Positions 23,849-33,047 of a stretch of DNA of 64,000 nt are shown here, in pieces. Numbering within the stretch: the first letter of the stretch is position 1; every line of letters begins with the position of its first letter. The stretch is from Acidobacteriota bacterium (GTDB taxonomy: Bacteria > Acidobacteriota > Vicinamibacteria > Vicinamibacterales > CAVVIG01). The stretch lies in assembly GCA_003222395.1 (NCBI GenBank), contig QHWB01000031.1, positions 250,501 to 314,500 on the forward strand, written 5' to 3'. Under the pieces are notes generated by a model, which was not told where the DNA came from, did no database searches, and was given only the letters and a program-made list of their open reading frames with translations. The translations under genes were made by a program, and so were the position numbers.

Positions 23849-26607
23849 TGGTTGCTCCATCCAAGCCGCTCGAGGGCGTCGTCCAGCTCGATGACGTACG
23901 GTTGGAGAGCGCTCATCGATGTATGAGCCCAATCGTCCGCCAGATTGAGCACCTCCCACGACATGCCCGCCAGCGCACGGAATGCCGATCCGCAAACCGC
24001 AAGTCGTTGAACCGTTTCGACGGACGCGTCAGGCCAGCGGTCTCGAACAATCGACCAGTAAGTCGACAGGTCCGGATTGGCGGACAGCCGGTTGGAGAGC
24101 AATGACTGCTGCGCCAGATCCGCGGCCGGTATGCCCCAACCCGCCTCCTCCCAGTCGAAGACGAGCACACGACTGTGACCGTTATCCGATCGCATCAGCA
24201 GGTTCTTCGAGTTGAAGTCGCCGTGCACCAGCGTGCGCGGCAGCCCGGCACATATTGCGTCCATCCGGTCCCAACGAGCGGCGACGTCGCCGAGGTGCGC
24301 GTGAAGTGCTTCCAGCGTGTCGACGTCAACCGCCGTCAGGACGGGGTTCGCCAGGTGTTGCGAAATGAAGGCGCACGTCCCCTGCAAAAGCTCCCGATAT
24401 CGCCCCGGCCCCGCATCGGGCAGAAGCCCGTTCACCGGCACATCGGCGACTGAAGAGTGGAGCCGTCCCAGCCAGCGCGCCGCTTCGGCCCGATGTCCGG
24501 CCGAGAGACGTGAGTACGTCTCGCCCGTCGCGAGGTCCATGAAAATCCAACAATGTTCGCCGTCCGGCTCCTCGAAGAACCCGTGGTAGCCCAGCGACGC
24601 GACAGCCGCGCGGGGGAGAATCTGCTCGTTGACCGCACGCTCCACGACACCGCCGCGCTTCCCGCACCGTTTGGCGACGATGGCCGGACGACCGGCCATT
24701 TCGAGCCGGTAGATCTTGTTCTTCTGTCTGCGGACTCGTAAGGGGATCACCTGGAGCGGCGCAGCGTCCGGGTGGATTTGACACCAGGCTTGAGCGGCCG
24801 GGTGCGCCATGACATTCGACCGGCGCGTGGTGACGATGGCGGGCGCCGCTGGAACCACAGTCGTGGCTCCCCGGCTCGGAACATCGTTCACGATGCGGCC
24901 GTTCTCGATTCCAACGAGCGTCCTGCATCCCTCCAGCATGCTCGATCGATGCGTGATCACGAGCACGGTGCGTCCGCGCATGAGCCGGCGCATGGTGCGG
25001 AGAATTGCCGATTCCGACTCGGTATCGACGGCGCTCGTCGGCTCGTCGAGGATGAGCACCGGGCTGTCCTGCACGAACGCGCGGGCGAGGGCGATGCGCT
25101 GGCGCTGGCCGCCTGAGAGCTGAAGCCCGCGTTCGCCGACCTCGGTGTCGTAGCCGCGCGGGAACGCCGTGATGAAATCGTGGGCGTTCGCGACCTGCGC
25201 CGCTGCCACGATCTCGTCGCGCCCCACGCCCTTTTTGCCGTAGGCGATGTTCTCCGCAATGGTTGTGGAGAACAGCACCGGCTCCTGCAGCACGACAGCG
25301 AATTGCCGGCGGAGGTCCGCCAGCTTGTAGTCGCGAAGATCGATCCCGTCGAGCAGAATGCAGCCGTCGGTCGGGTCGTAGAAGCGCATGAGCAGGTTGA
25401 TCAGCGTGGTCTTGCCGGCGCCCGATGCGCCAACGATTCCCAAACGCGTGCCCGGCTCGATCTCGAACGACACATCGTGCAGGACGGCACGATCGTCGGC
25501 GTAACCGAAGCAGACATTTCGGAACTCGATCTTCCCGACCGCCCGCGCGAGTGGCCGGGCGTCCGGGCGCTCTTCGACATCGGCAGGGTAATCGAGCAGC
25601 GCGAAGGCGCGCTCGATGCTGGCCAGATAGCCCTGCACCGTCGCCACTTTCCGGCTGATGGTCTTGACCGGATCGTAGAGCTTGGTGAGGTAGCCCATGA
25701 TCAGCAACAGGTTTCCCAGTGACAGCGTCGCCGATCGAACGTGAGCGATGCCGACGAAGAGGACAGCCGCTGTCCCCGCGCCGGTCGCCAGCCCGACCAG
25801 AACGCTGAAGTGACCCTCAGCCGCGGCGAGTTGGACCCGGCGCCGCACTCCCTCCTGGGAACGGCGCATGAACCGGTCGGTTTCGTGATCCTCCTGCGCG
25901 AATGCCTTCACGACACGGAGTGCGCCAAGCACTTCGTGGACGATGGCCATTGCCGCGCTCTCGAGCTTCTTGACATCAGTCGACTGGGAGCGGAGGCGTG
26001 CCCGATAGGTCTGCGTCACCAGCAGGATCGGCGGCGAGATCGCGAGAGCGACGAGCGTCAGGCGCCAGTCCATCCGGATCATCACGTAGATCATGGAGGC
26101 CAGCATGGCGAAGGCGCTGACCGAGGGCATGAAGCCGTCGATCACCAGCGATCGCATCGCCTGGGCGTCGTTCTGGATCCGATACAGCGAATCCGCCGTA
26201 CCGGTGGTGTCGTGGTACGAGAGCGAGAGCCGCTGCAGCTGGCGGAAGATTCGATCGCGAAAATCGACGACGAGCCGCTCGCCGGCGACGGCGGTCAGGT
26301 ACCGGGTCGCGAGCGCCTGCACCTGAGTGAGAATCGCGATCAGGATTGTCAGCACCGCGGCGAATGTGAGCAGGAGCGTCGGCGTGCGCGAAAGCGCCGC
26401 CGGCACGAGGGCGTCGAGAAAGCGCGGCAGCGGACGCGACCCCAGCACGCTGTCGACGGCAATCTTCAGCGGCAGCGGCGTGAGCAGCGCCAGGGGCGTC
26501 GCAAGCAATCCGATCGCGAACAGCGCGGTAATCGACACCCATGACGAGAGCGCATGGCTCGCCAGGCGTCGGTATAGCGCGAAGTCGCCGTAGCTGGCTC
26601 TCGTCAT
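23845..26607 (-). CDS. ABC exporter fused to an APH-type kinase
   Basis: This 920-residue protein is a type IV ABC half-exporter with an extra enzyme domain. Membrane segments lie near 22-43, 76-98, 158-198 and 268-310. The ATPase (about 359-585) has Walker A GASGAGKT (393-400), signature LSGGQ (497-501), Walker B VLILDEP (517-523) and the H-loop His553. Residues 600-920 form a full APH/choline-kinase domain with VHGDFNSKNLL (HGD 795-797, Asn802) and VFDWEEAGWGIPAADLA (Asp818). All motifs of both parts are intact. An AGGAAG site precedes the ATG. It could phosphorylate a small molecule at the membrane and couple this to export. The stop overlaps the next gene by 4 nt. Confidence 0.88.
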   Translation of the reverse strand: MTRASYGDFALYRRLASHALSSWVSITALFAIGLLATPLALLTPLPLKIAVDSVLGSRPLPRFLDALVPAALSRTPTLLLTFAAVLTILIAILTQVQALATRYLTAVAGERLVVDFRDRIFRQLQRLSLSYHDTTGTADSLYRIQNDAQAMRSLVIDGFMPSVSAFAMLASMIYVMIRMDWRLTLVALAISPPILLVTQTYRARLRSQSTDVKKLESAAMAIVHEVLGALRVVKAFAQEDHETDRFMRRSQEGVRRRVQLAAAEGHFSVLVGLATGAGTAAVLFVGIAHVRSATLSLGNLLLIMGYLTKLYDPVKTISRKVATVQGYLASIERAFALLDYPADVEERPDARPLARAVGKIEFRNVCFGYADDRAVLHDVSFEIEPGTRLGIVGASGAGKTTLINLLMRFYDPTDGCILLDGIDLRDYKLADLRRQFAVVLQEPVLFSTTIAENIAYGKKGVGRDEIVAAAQVANAHDFITAFPRGYDTEVGERGLQLSGGQRQRIALARAFVQDSPVLILDEPTSAVDTESESAILRTMRRLMRGRTVLVITHRSSMLEGCRTLVGIENGRIVNDVPSRGATTVVPAAPAIVTTRRSNVMAHPAAQAWCQIHPDAAPLQVIPLRVRRQKNKIYRLEMAGRPAIVAKRCGKRGGVVERAVNEQILPRAAVASLGYHGFFEEPDGEHCWIFMDLATGETYSRLSAGHRAEAARWLGRLHSSVADVPVNGLLPDAGPGRYRELLQGTCAFISQHLANPVLTAVDVDTLEALHAHLGDVAARWDRMDAICAGLPRTLVHGDFNSKNLLMRSDNGHSRVLVFDWEEAGWGIPAADLAQQSLLSNRLSANPDLSTYWSIVRDRWPDASVETVQRLAVCGSAFRALAGMSWEVLNLADDWAHTSMSALQPYVIELDDALERLGWSNQ

Positions 26608-26683
26608 CGTGCGGCTTCCTGTCCACTCCCGCCCACTCGACCGTTTCGCTCCGCCAGTGGCGGCAGCTCGTTCAGAAAACTGC

Positions 26684-29272
26684 TCAACGCCGAAAGGTGT
26701 ATCGCAGCGAGAACTGAACGCTTCGCGCCATCGCGGCGACGTTGCCGCGGCCGAAGAACGGCGAGCTCATGTCCCCGACGATCGCGACGACGTTCGTCCG
26801 GTTCAATGCGTTGAATACGTCCACCATCAGCTCGATCGCGTTGCGCCGTTGACGCTGTGCCGCGTCGTCCACGTGCACAACGGCGATGCTCTTGATGAGC
26901 CGCAAATCGAGCTGCGCAAAACCGGGCCCGCGACCGGTGTTCCGGGTGACCCCCGCCGGCCGGTCGTTCGCCAGCGTGTCGTTATTGTCGTCCAGCCCGG
27001 TCGTGATGTCGTAGGGCCGACCGCTCGTGACCGATAACACCAGGCCGGTTTGGAAGCCGCGTGGGAGCGTCAAGACGCCCATCATGTTGAAGCGATGCCG
27101 CGCGTCCGCGTCCGAGGGGCCGGTCTCCGGGCGCAAGTCGTAGCTGTTTGCCGGAATCACGAACATCCCCGACGTGTTGTCGGTCGTCTTCGACAGCACA
27201 TACTGCGCGTACGGTTGAAAGATCTTCCCGACCCGCCCGCGCCAGGTGACGGTCAACGCCTGGCTGCGCATGAACGCGGTGGACTCGACCTGGTTGATGT
27301 TGAGAAAATTCTGATCGGGCCGAACATCGGTGACGGGAAACGGGGCGTTCACATTGCGCGAGCGAAACAGATGCGTTCCGCGGAACCACGCGTACTCGGC
27401 CGTGATCCAGTTCCGGTGGGAGATCTCCCGCTCGATGCTGACGCTGGCCTCCGAGAGCGAGGGCGAGTGGATGTTCGGGGCAATACTGACTTTGCTCGGC
27501 GCCGGCGTCACGTCGGCGCCGCTCGAGAACGGGGCGGGGAACGACGGATCGGCAATGACCACTTCCCGCAGCCGGATACCGTCGACGAGCAGCGATCGCT
27601 CGACCGCCGAACGGGGCAAATCGTCGTTGAAGATGCCGACGCCGCCGCGAAGGATCGTCTTCTTGTGATTCTCGGGCGCGTAGGCAAACGCGAACCGCGG
27701 CGCGAGATTCTTCTTGTCGTTGACCATTGACTGCCAGTCGTACCGGAGGCCGAAGGTCAGCGTCAGCTGCGGCCTGACCCGCACCTCGTCCTGCACGTAG
27801 CCGTTCGCCCCGTACAAGTTGAAGGCCGCATTCGGGTCGCCCCGGTTGATGCGAAAGAACAGAGGCGTTCCGGCGGCATACGACTTGAGGTCGGCGAATT
27901 CGTAGGTGCCGGCGAAATTCGAGGCATCGAACGCATCGACGCGGTCGCTCCTCAGCCGCGCGCCGAACGAGAAGGCGTGTCCCGTGTGGCCCAGATACCG
28001 CGCCGTGTTCTCGAGCGTGAAGGATTGTCTGGTCGCGCGCGTGAACGTCGGTGACGGCCCCGACGAAAACGCATCGCTGACATCAATCGCCGGTGCGGTC
28101 GCGGCCGCTCCGGCATGGTCCTCATTGTTGATGAGACCGAACAGGAAGTCGTTCTGCCATTGCGACGCACGCAGGAGCCGATGGCTGAAGGTCAAGGTGT
28201 GCTTGTGCTTCTCCGCGGCAATGCCCCGCTCAGCCAGATTGAATCCGCCCGCGTCGCGGTTGGAAAAATCGTGACCGCTGAAACCGTAGCTCACGATGAA
28301 TGTATTGAGATCGCTCGGCCAGGCCTGAAGCCGCGAAAAGATGCTGGTGTGATCGTGGCCCGTGGGCACGTTTGCGATCACCGGACCCGACAGCGTCTCG
28401 GCATTCACGATCCCGCTTTCGTCGTGGATGTGGCGCTGACCGGTGAAGAAAAACGACGACTTCTTCCCCGGGAGCGGACCGCCGAAGGTCGGCTGCACGA
28501 GGCCACGCTTCAAATCCTGGGTCGTCGTGGCAAACGCATTCCGCGCGGCGAAGAGAGTACTGCGGTTGGCCATCTCGAGAATGCCGTCGTACCGGCTTCT
28601 CCGGCCGCGCTTCGTCGACACCTCCAACCGCGCCTGGCCCGGATGCTGGTACAACGCCGAGTACGGATTTCGATTGAGCCTCACCGTGCCGATGGCGGCG
28701 GACGGAACCTCGATCTGATCCCCTTCGATGCCGTCGACGACGAGGGAGGCGCCCTGAGCTCCCTGCGCGCCCGGGTAAAAGAAGTTGGTGACGACGCCCA
28801 TGAAAAAGTCGGCGACAATCGGAAGCGCGCTGCGAAACTCGCTGTCCATCCTCATCGTCTCGCCGCTGCTGTTCGACGTTGAAAACGTGTCCGCGGATTC
28901 GTCGGCTTCCACCGTGACATCGGTTTCGAGCGTGGCGACACGCATCGCGATTTTGAGTGGAGGCGACGGCTCCTGGGTGACAGCAATGGGTTTCTGGTAG
29001 GTTTCGAAACCGGAGAGCTCGACTCTCAAGACGTATGCCCCCGGGGCGACTCCGTCGACGCTGAAGGTCCCGTCGGCTTGCGAGGTCGTGCTGCGCATCG
29101 CGCCGGCCTGACCGAGCAGGGTCACAGCCGCTCCGGGAATCACGCCGGCGCTCTGGTCGACGATCACGCCGGATACGACGACCCCGGCCGGCGCCGCCGT
29201 CTGCGCGCGCGCCGGCATGACGCTGAAGCCGCAGACGAGAACGGCAATAAGGATGTGGATTCGAGATCGCAT
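26684..29272 (-). CDS. TonB-dependent receptor with carboxypeptidase-regulatory-like domain
   Basis: This 862-residue outer-membrane protein has a signal peptide (about 1-24, ending ARAQ). A carboxypeptidase-regulatory-like beta domain follows (about 30-110, VSGVIVDQSAGVIPGAAVTL). Then come a plug region with SLVVDGIEGDQIEVP and a long beta-barrel typical of the acidobacterial receptor group. A TonB box was not identified. The gene begins 4 nt after the GH/GT2 fusion gene and is the second gene of the cluster, so it may move the cluster's glycan product or its precursor across the outer membrane. The ATG at 29272 is selected from the signal peptide. Confidence 0.88.
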   Translation of the reverse strand: MRSRIHILIAVLVCGFSVMPARAQTAAPAGVVVSGVIVDQSAGVIPGAAVTLLGQAGAMRSTTSQADGTFSVDGVAPGAYVLRVELSGFETYQKPIAVTQEPSPPLKIAMRVATLETDVTVEADESADTFSTSNSSGETMRMDSEFRSALPIVADFFMGVVTNFFYPGAQGAQGASLVVDGIEGDQIEVPSAAIGTVRLNRNPYSALYQHPGQARLEVSTKRGRRSRYDGILEMANRSTLFAARNAFATTTQDLKRGLVQPTFGGPLPGKKSSFFFTGQRHIHDESGIVNAETLSGPVIANVPTGHDHTSIFSRLQAWPSDLNTFIVSYGFSGHDFSNRDAGGFNLAERGIAAEKHKHTLTFSHRLLRASQWQNDFLFGLINNEDHAGAAATAPAIDVSDAFSSGPSPTFTRATRQSFTLENTARYLGHTGHAFSFGARLRSDRVDAFDASNFAGTYEFADLKSYAAGTPLFFRINRGDPNAAFNLYGANGYVQDEVRVRPQLTLTFGLRYDWQSMVNDKKNLAPRFAFAYAPENHKKTILRGGVGIFNDDLPRSAVERSLLVDGIRLREVVIADPSFPAPFSSGADVTPAPSKVSIAPNIHSPSLSEASVSIEREISHRNWITAEYAWFRGTHLFRSRNVNAPFPVTDVRPDQNFLNINQVESTAFMRSQALTVTWRGRVGKIFQPYAQYVLSKTTDNTSGMFVIPANSYDLRPETGPSDADARHRFNMMGVLTLPRGFQTGLVLSVTSGRPYDITTGLDDNNDTLANDRPAGVTRNTGRGPGFAQLDLRLIKSIAVVHVDDAAQRQRRNAIELMVDVFNALNRTNVVAIVGDMSSPFFGRGNVAAMARSVQFSLRYTFRR

Positions 29273-29276
29273 GTCG

Positions 29277-31829
29277 TCAGTCCGCGGTGACTGCCTGGTC
29301 CGAGACGCATCGTTCGATGACAGCGATCGCCAACCCGCAATGCCACGCCGCCCGCAGGGCCACAGACGCGGCCGCGATGCCGAGAACGGCTGCGGCGGGC
29401 CACGCCCGGTCGAATCCGGCTGCCACTGCAAGGGCCGTTGCCGCCATGGTGAGTACCGGCGTCACCGCCGACATCGTCGGCCACCAACGCGCCCGTATGA
29501 GCTGATTGCCGGCTCCGTGATCTTCAACCGCCATGATCAGACGCGCGGCGCCGAGCGTGCCGCATGCCACTTCCAGGTCCCAGCGATCCCAATCGCCGCC
29601 CCGCCGCACGGTGGATCCGACCGCGCGCAGCGTCTCCTCCACACTTCGGAGCCGCGCGTCGGGCGCCTCCCCTCGCTCGGTCCAGCGCGCGAAGGCCCGC
29701 GGCCGCGGGAAGGAAGGCCGAACCCCGCGGGCCGATGGGCACGATCCTGCCTCCAGCCGGCCGCACAGACGCGCAACGGGATGGAGCACGTGGAGCAGCG
29801 CCGTGAGAAGGCGCAGCGCGAATCGTCGGAGCCGGGCCTGACGACCGCAGAGCGTCGTCGGGAAGACGCCGCTCGTGCTCAACCACCCTTGAATGAAGGG
29901 CGCCATCGTGGTGAAGGCCAGCAGCGGCACCGCGAACAGGAGCGGGCGCCACAGGGTGCCGAGCGCCGAGATCACGGCGAGAACGGGTATCGCGAGGTAC
30001 CATTCGGGCATCAGCGATAGCGAATAGAGCGCGTGAGGCGCCGGGTGGTACAGCCGTTGGAACGGCGCTCCCCCCCACATGCCGTGATAGATACGTCCCC
30101 TTCGGAAATCGAGAGCCCGCGTGAGCCCGCGGCTGTAGATTCGACCCGCCCACGTGAGCTGCCCCGTCCCGTTGTATTTCTCCGGCCATTTCTTCTTGAG
30201 CAACGCCTCGGCCCGCCCATAGCCTCGCTGCTGCTTCCAATATGCGCGCACGGAGTTGCGGCGATGGTGCCAGACCATGGCGGTCGGGTGGAACCCGAGC
30301 GTCCAGCCGCATTCCTGAAGCTGCCAGCACACGTCCACGTCGTCGCCGGCGACGCGGAACTGCGGATCGAACCCGCCGATCGCTTCGAGGCACGCTTTGC
30401 GGAACGCCATGTTGCAGCCTGGGATGTGCTCCGCCTCGCGGTCGGAAAGGAGCACGTGCACGGGACCGCCCGGCGCATTGGCGACGCACTCTGCGATCGG
30501 CCCGTCATCCGGTGGCGGGATATTCGGTCCGCCCACGCCTGCATGGTTCGTGGCGCTGAAGGTTGACGCCAGGTATTTGAGCCAATGCGTGTCCGGACAC
30601 GCATCATCATCGATGTAGGCGATGATCTCGCCCGTGGCCGCGTGCAGGCCAGTATTGCGCGCGCTGCTCAGGCCGCGGTTTTCGGTCCGAATCAACCGAA
30701 CATCGTATTCGTCCACGATGTCCGCCGTACCGTCGGTCGAACCGTCGTCGACGACGATGACCTCATAGTTTGGATAATCCAGCCGCTTCAGACCGTCGAG
30801 GCAACCGCGGATCGTCCGTGATCCGTTGTATGTGCACACGACAACTGAGACGCGCGGCCACGGCAGATCCCAAAAGGGCACCTCGTCGAACCTCTCGCGA
30901 ACGGCAACGAGGGCGGGCTTGGGTCGACGCTCGCGGTCGGTGATGCCGAAGGCCCAGTCGTCCACTTCGGCTCCGGCCCGATGCCATTCGTCGGTCCAGG
31001 AGAAAACAAAAACGCCGGCACAGCCGCCGGCGAAGGCGGTTTCGATCTGCCAGTCGAGACTCTGGGCCTGCGCGAACTCGCCGTTGCGGAACGCGTCCAG
31101 TCCCAGCTCGCTGAGGATCAGCGGACGGTCCGCCGCAACATTCTGGAGGCGCGCGAGGTACGCATCGAGCGCCGACTGCCTTTCGAGATACACGTTGTAG
31201 CTGACGAGATCGAGGAACGGCAGCTCCAGGTATTCCGTCGAGGGGTAGTTCACGTACGTGACCAGTCCATCAGGGTCTTCATCTTTCACCGCGCGATACA
31301 GCCACTCGAGATAGCGTTCTACCCGGCGATGTCCGTACCACCTCGCAATGTGCGCCGGGATTTCGTTGCCGAGCGAGTAGGCCAGAAGCGCTGGATGGCC
31401 GACGCAGCGTCGTACCCGGTCGCGCAGCACGCGCTCAGGGTCAAGGTCCCTCCGCTTGTCGATGACGAAGCCGAGATACTGTTCGGCCGACAGCCCAACC
31501 ATCACCCAGAGTCCGTGTCGATGCGCGGCATCGAGCAATGAGCGCGGCGGCATCGTGTGAGGGATTCGAACACAGTTGATGCCGTTTTCCACCATCTGCG
31601 CGAAATCGCGCTCGATGGTGGCGAGGTCGTGATATTCGTTCCCGTCCGCGTCCGGCCGGAAGGCTCCGTAGGTCACGCCGCGCACATAGAGCTTGCGATC
31701 GCCGACGAAGAGAAACTTCCCTCGGATGGTCGGACGTGCTCCGTTCGACGGGCCGACTGACACAGACGACGGCGCCAGCGTACGAACCGGCACACGGAGT
31801 TCTGCCTGAGAATCTCCGGTCATCTGCAT
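29277..31829 (-). CDS. GH2-like TIM-barrel/GT2 glycosyltransferase membrane fusion
   Basis: This protein of about 850 residues has three parts. Residues 30-315 form a glycoside hydrolase TIM barrel of the GH2/GH5 kind, with acid/base Glu156 in SLGNEIP and nucleophile Glu241 in ILSELGLD. Residues 325-580 are a family-2 glycosyltransferase with SVVVCTYNG, VVDDGSTDGT (about 360-369), YIDDDA (405-410) and GDDVDVCWQ (495-503). The C-terminus has membrane segments near 610-660 and 795-840. It could build or remodel a membrane-linked sugar chain. The start is uncertain: ATGs at 31829, 31823 and 31946 are in frame and none has a ribosome site; I chose 31829 because the longer form overlaps a decayed copy. 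Confidence 0.8.
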   Translation of the reverse strand: MQMTGDSQAELRVPVRTLAPSSVSVGPSNGARPTIRGKFLFVGDRKLYVRGVTYGAFRPDADGNEYHDLATIERDFAQMVENGINCVRIPHTMPPRSLLDAAHRHGLWVMVGLSAEQYLGFVIDKRRDLDPERVLRDRVRRCVGHPALLAYSLGNEIPAHIARWYGHRRVERYLEWLYRAVKDEDPDGLVTYVNYPSTEYLELPFLDLVSYNVYLERQSALDAYLARLQNVAADRPLILSELGLDAFRNGEFAQAQSLDWQIETAFAGGCAGVFVFSWTDEWHRAGAEVDDWAFGITDRERRPKPALVAVRERFDEVPFWDLPWPRVSVVVCTYNGSRTIRGCLDGLKRLDYPNYEVIVVDDGSTDGTADIVDEYDVRLIRTENRGLSSARNTGLHAATGEIIAYIDDDACPDTHWLKYLASTFSATNHAGVGGPNIPPPDDGPIAECVANAPGGPVHVLLSDREAEHIPGCNMAFRKACLEAIGGFDPQFRVAGDDVDVCWQLQECGWTLGFHPTAMVWHHRRNSVRAYWKQQRGYGRAEALLKKKWPEKYNGTGQLTWAGRIYSRGLTRALDFRRGRIYHGMWGGAPFQRLYHPAPHALYSLSLMPEWYLAIPVLAVISALGTLWRPLLFAVPLLAFTTMAPFIQGWLSTSGVFPTTLCGRQARLRRFALRLLTALLHVLHPVARLCGRLEAGSCPSARGVRPSFPRPRAFARWTERGEAPDARLRSVEETLRAVGSTVRRGGDWDRWDLEVACGTLGAARLIMAVEDHGAGNQLIRARWWPTMSAVTPVLTMAATALAVAAGFDRAWPAAAVLGIAAASVALRAAWHCGLAIAVIERCVSDQAVTAD

Positions 31830-31887
31830 GGCGATCGGCGTGGCGAAATGCTGAAAGCGCAGCGCATGTTTCCGTTTTGCGGCGTCG

Positions 31888-32298
31888 CTAGAATCGGAAC
31901 AAGTAGCCGACCTTTGCGAATACCTGATGACGAGCCAAGCGGCCATACAGTCGCGCCGCCGGTTGCAGCCCGATGTTTCGCGCGCGCCTCAATCCGCAGT
32001 TGCGCGTGACGACCACGCGGAACCGGTACGCGCGCACGATTTCCGCCGTGCCGTCCGTTGATCCGTCGTCGACGACGATCACTTCGAAGTTGTCGTATTG
32101 AAGCTTTCGCAGTTGCTCGCGGCACGGTCGGACGGTCCGCGCGCCGTGGTCGCCGCAGACAACGACCGAACACGAAGGGCCGTGGGAAACGAACGTTCCG
32201 CGCACTGTCGGACGCACACCGCCGTAAATTGCGCGCATCGGCGGACACACGCCGGCGTGCATTCCGCGTGACGATCGTGACGTAGCTCGGTCCACCAT
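31888..32298 (-). pseudogene. Decayed GH/GT2 fusion gene fragment
   Basis: A 136-codon frame holds a collapsed copy of the neighbouring fusion protein. RPTVRGTFVSHGP matches the start of its GH domain (RPTIRGKFLFVGD) and then jumps straight to the GT2 part: CSVVVC, LRKLQYDNFEVIVVDDGST, NCGLRRARNIGLQ. The GT2 residues after RN.GL are missing. The end, VFAKVGYLFRF, instead resembles the last strand of an outer-membrane barrel. The TIM barrel and catalytic residues are lost, so it cannot be active. It looks like a recombination remnant at the upstream border of the cluster. Confidence 0.6.
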
Positions 32299-32528
32299 GC
32301 GCGCTTCTGTGCAACAGAATCGTTTCTGATTCCGCGCCCAAAGGACGCATTAAGTCGCTGGCGATCAAACGAAGTCAAACGAAAACTGCGCGAAGAGTTC
32401 TCTTTTCGGGAAGTGCTCAGGCTGAAAATGGGTTGGAGTCGGCTGGAGTCGCGTGACCGTACCAACAGCGCGCAAGACCAAGCGAGGCGCCCCAACGGGC
32501 GACAAGAAGAACTACGAAGAACTAGCAG

Positions 32529-32759
32529 TTACTTGCGACAGCGCCGGTTGCGCGCTTCGAATCGCACGACGTCCGCGAATGCGATTCGGTACAGATGCGT
32601 GCCGACCTGCCACACCGGCAGGATGCCGCTGTCAATGAATTTGTAGATTGTCCTGCGTCCGAGTTGCCATCGGCGCGCGAGCTGAGACACGGTGAGCCAC
32701 GCGGGTTCGACGGCGTGACGCGACGGCGAGAGTCGTGGCGTTTCGTACTGTGCGCTGGA
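32529..32759 (-). CDS. Excisionase-family helix-turn-helix protein, copy 1
   Basis: This small protein of about 76 residues contains an HTH_17/excisionase-type domain, WLTVSQLARRWQLGRRTIYKF, followed by a wing ILPVWQVGTHLYRI and the tail ARNRRCRK. Such domains bind DNA in MerR-like or phage Xis-like fashion. I use the ATG at 32759 because GAGGAGG lies about 10 nt upstream; an in-frame ATG at 32849 gives 106 residues. A second copy lies 520 bp upstream at 33048-33314. No integrase gene is near. Confidence 0.65.
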   Translation of the reverse strand, partial: SSAQYETPRLSPSRHAVEPAWLTVSQLARRWQLGRRTIYKFIDSGILPVWQVGTHLYRIAFADVVRFEARNRRCRK

Positions 32760-33047
32760 CATACGAGACGAACTCCTCCTCGGATCTCTTTCCCCACGGC
32801 GTGGCGCGGCGTCGACTTCCTGCATTGTGCGTATTGCATGTCCGCTCATGCTTCCAACGATTTTAGTATTGATCGTGGCAGTAACTTTTCGCGCCGCGGT
32901 TGAACGATATGTCGGACCGGCTAGCCAAAAAGTGCCTGCGGGAAAACTGTTGAAGTGGCTGCCCCCACCTCATGAGGTTCGAGTGAGACTCGATCGGCGT
33001 CGACGTGGACGGACGATGAAGCGATGGAAGTTGTCGGTGACGATCGG

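Noticed and set aside
31558-31580. tRNA T-arm-like sequence GTTCGAATCCC on the minus strand
   Set aside because: It encodes CVRIPH in the conserved GH domain of the fusion protein, and no acceptor stem or anticodon arm can be built around it.
31944-31946. ATG at 31946 as start of the GH/GT2 fusion protein
   Set aside because: The extra 39 residues overlap the decayed upstream copy in another frame and have no similarity to GH enzymes; the ATG at 31829 is closer to the conserved start.
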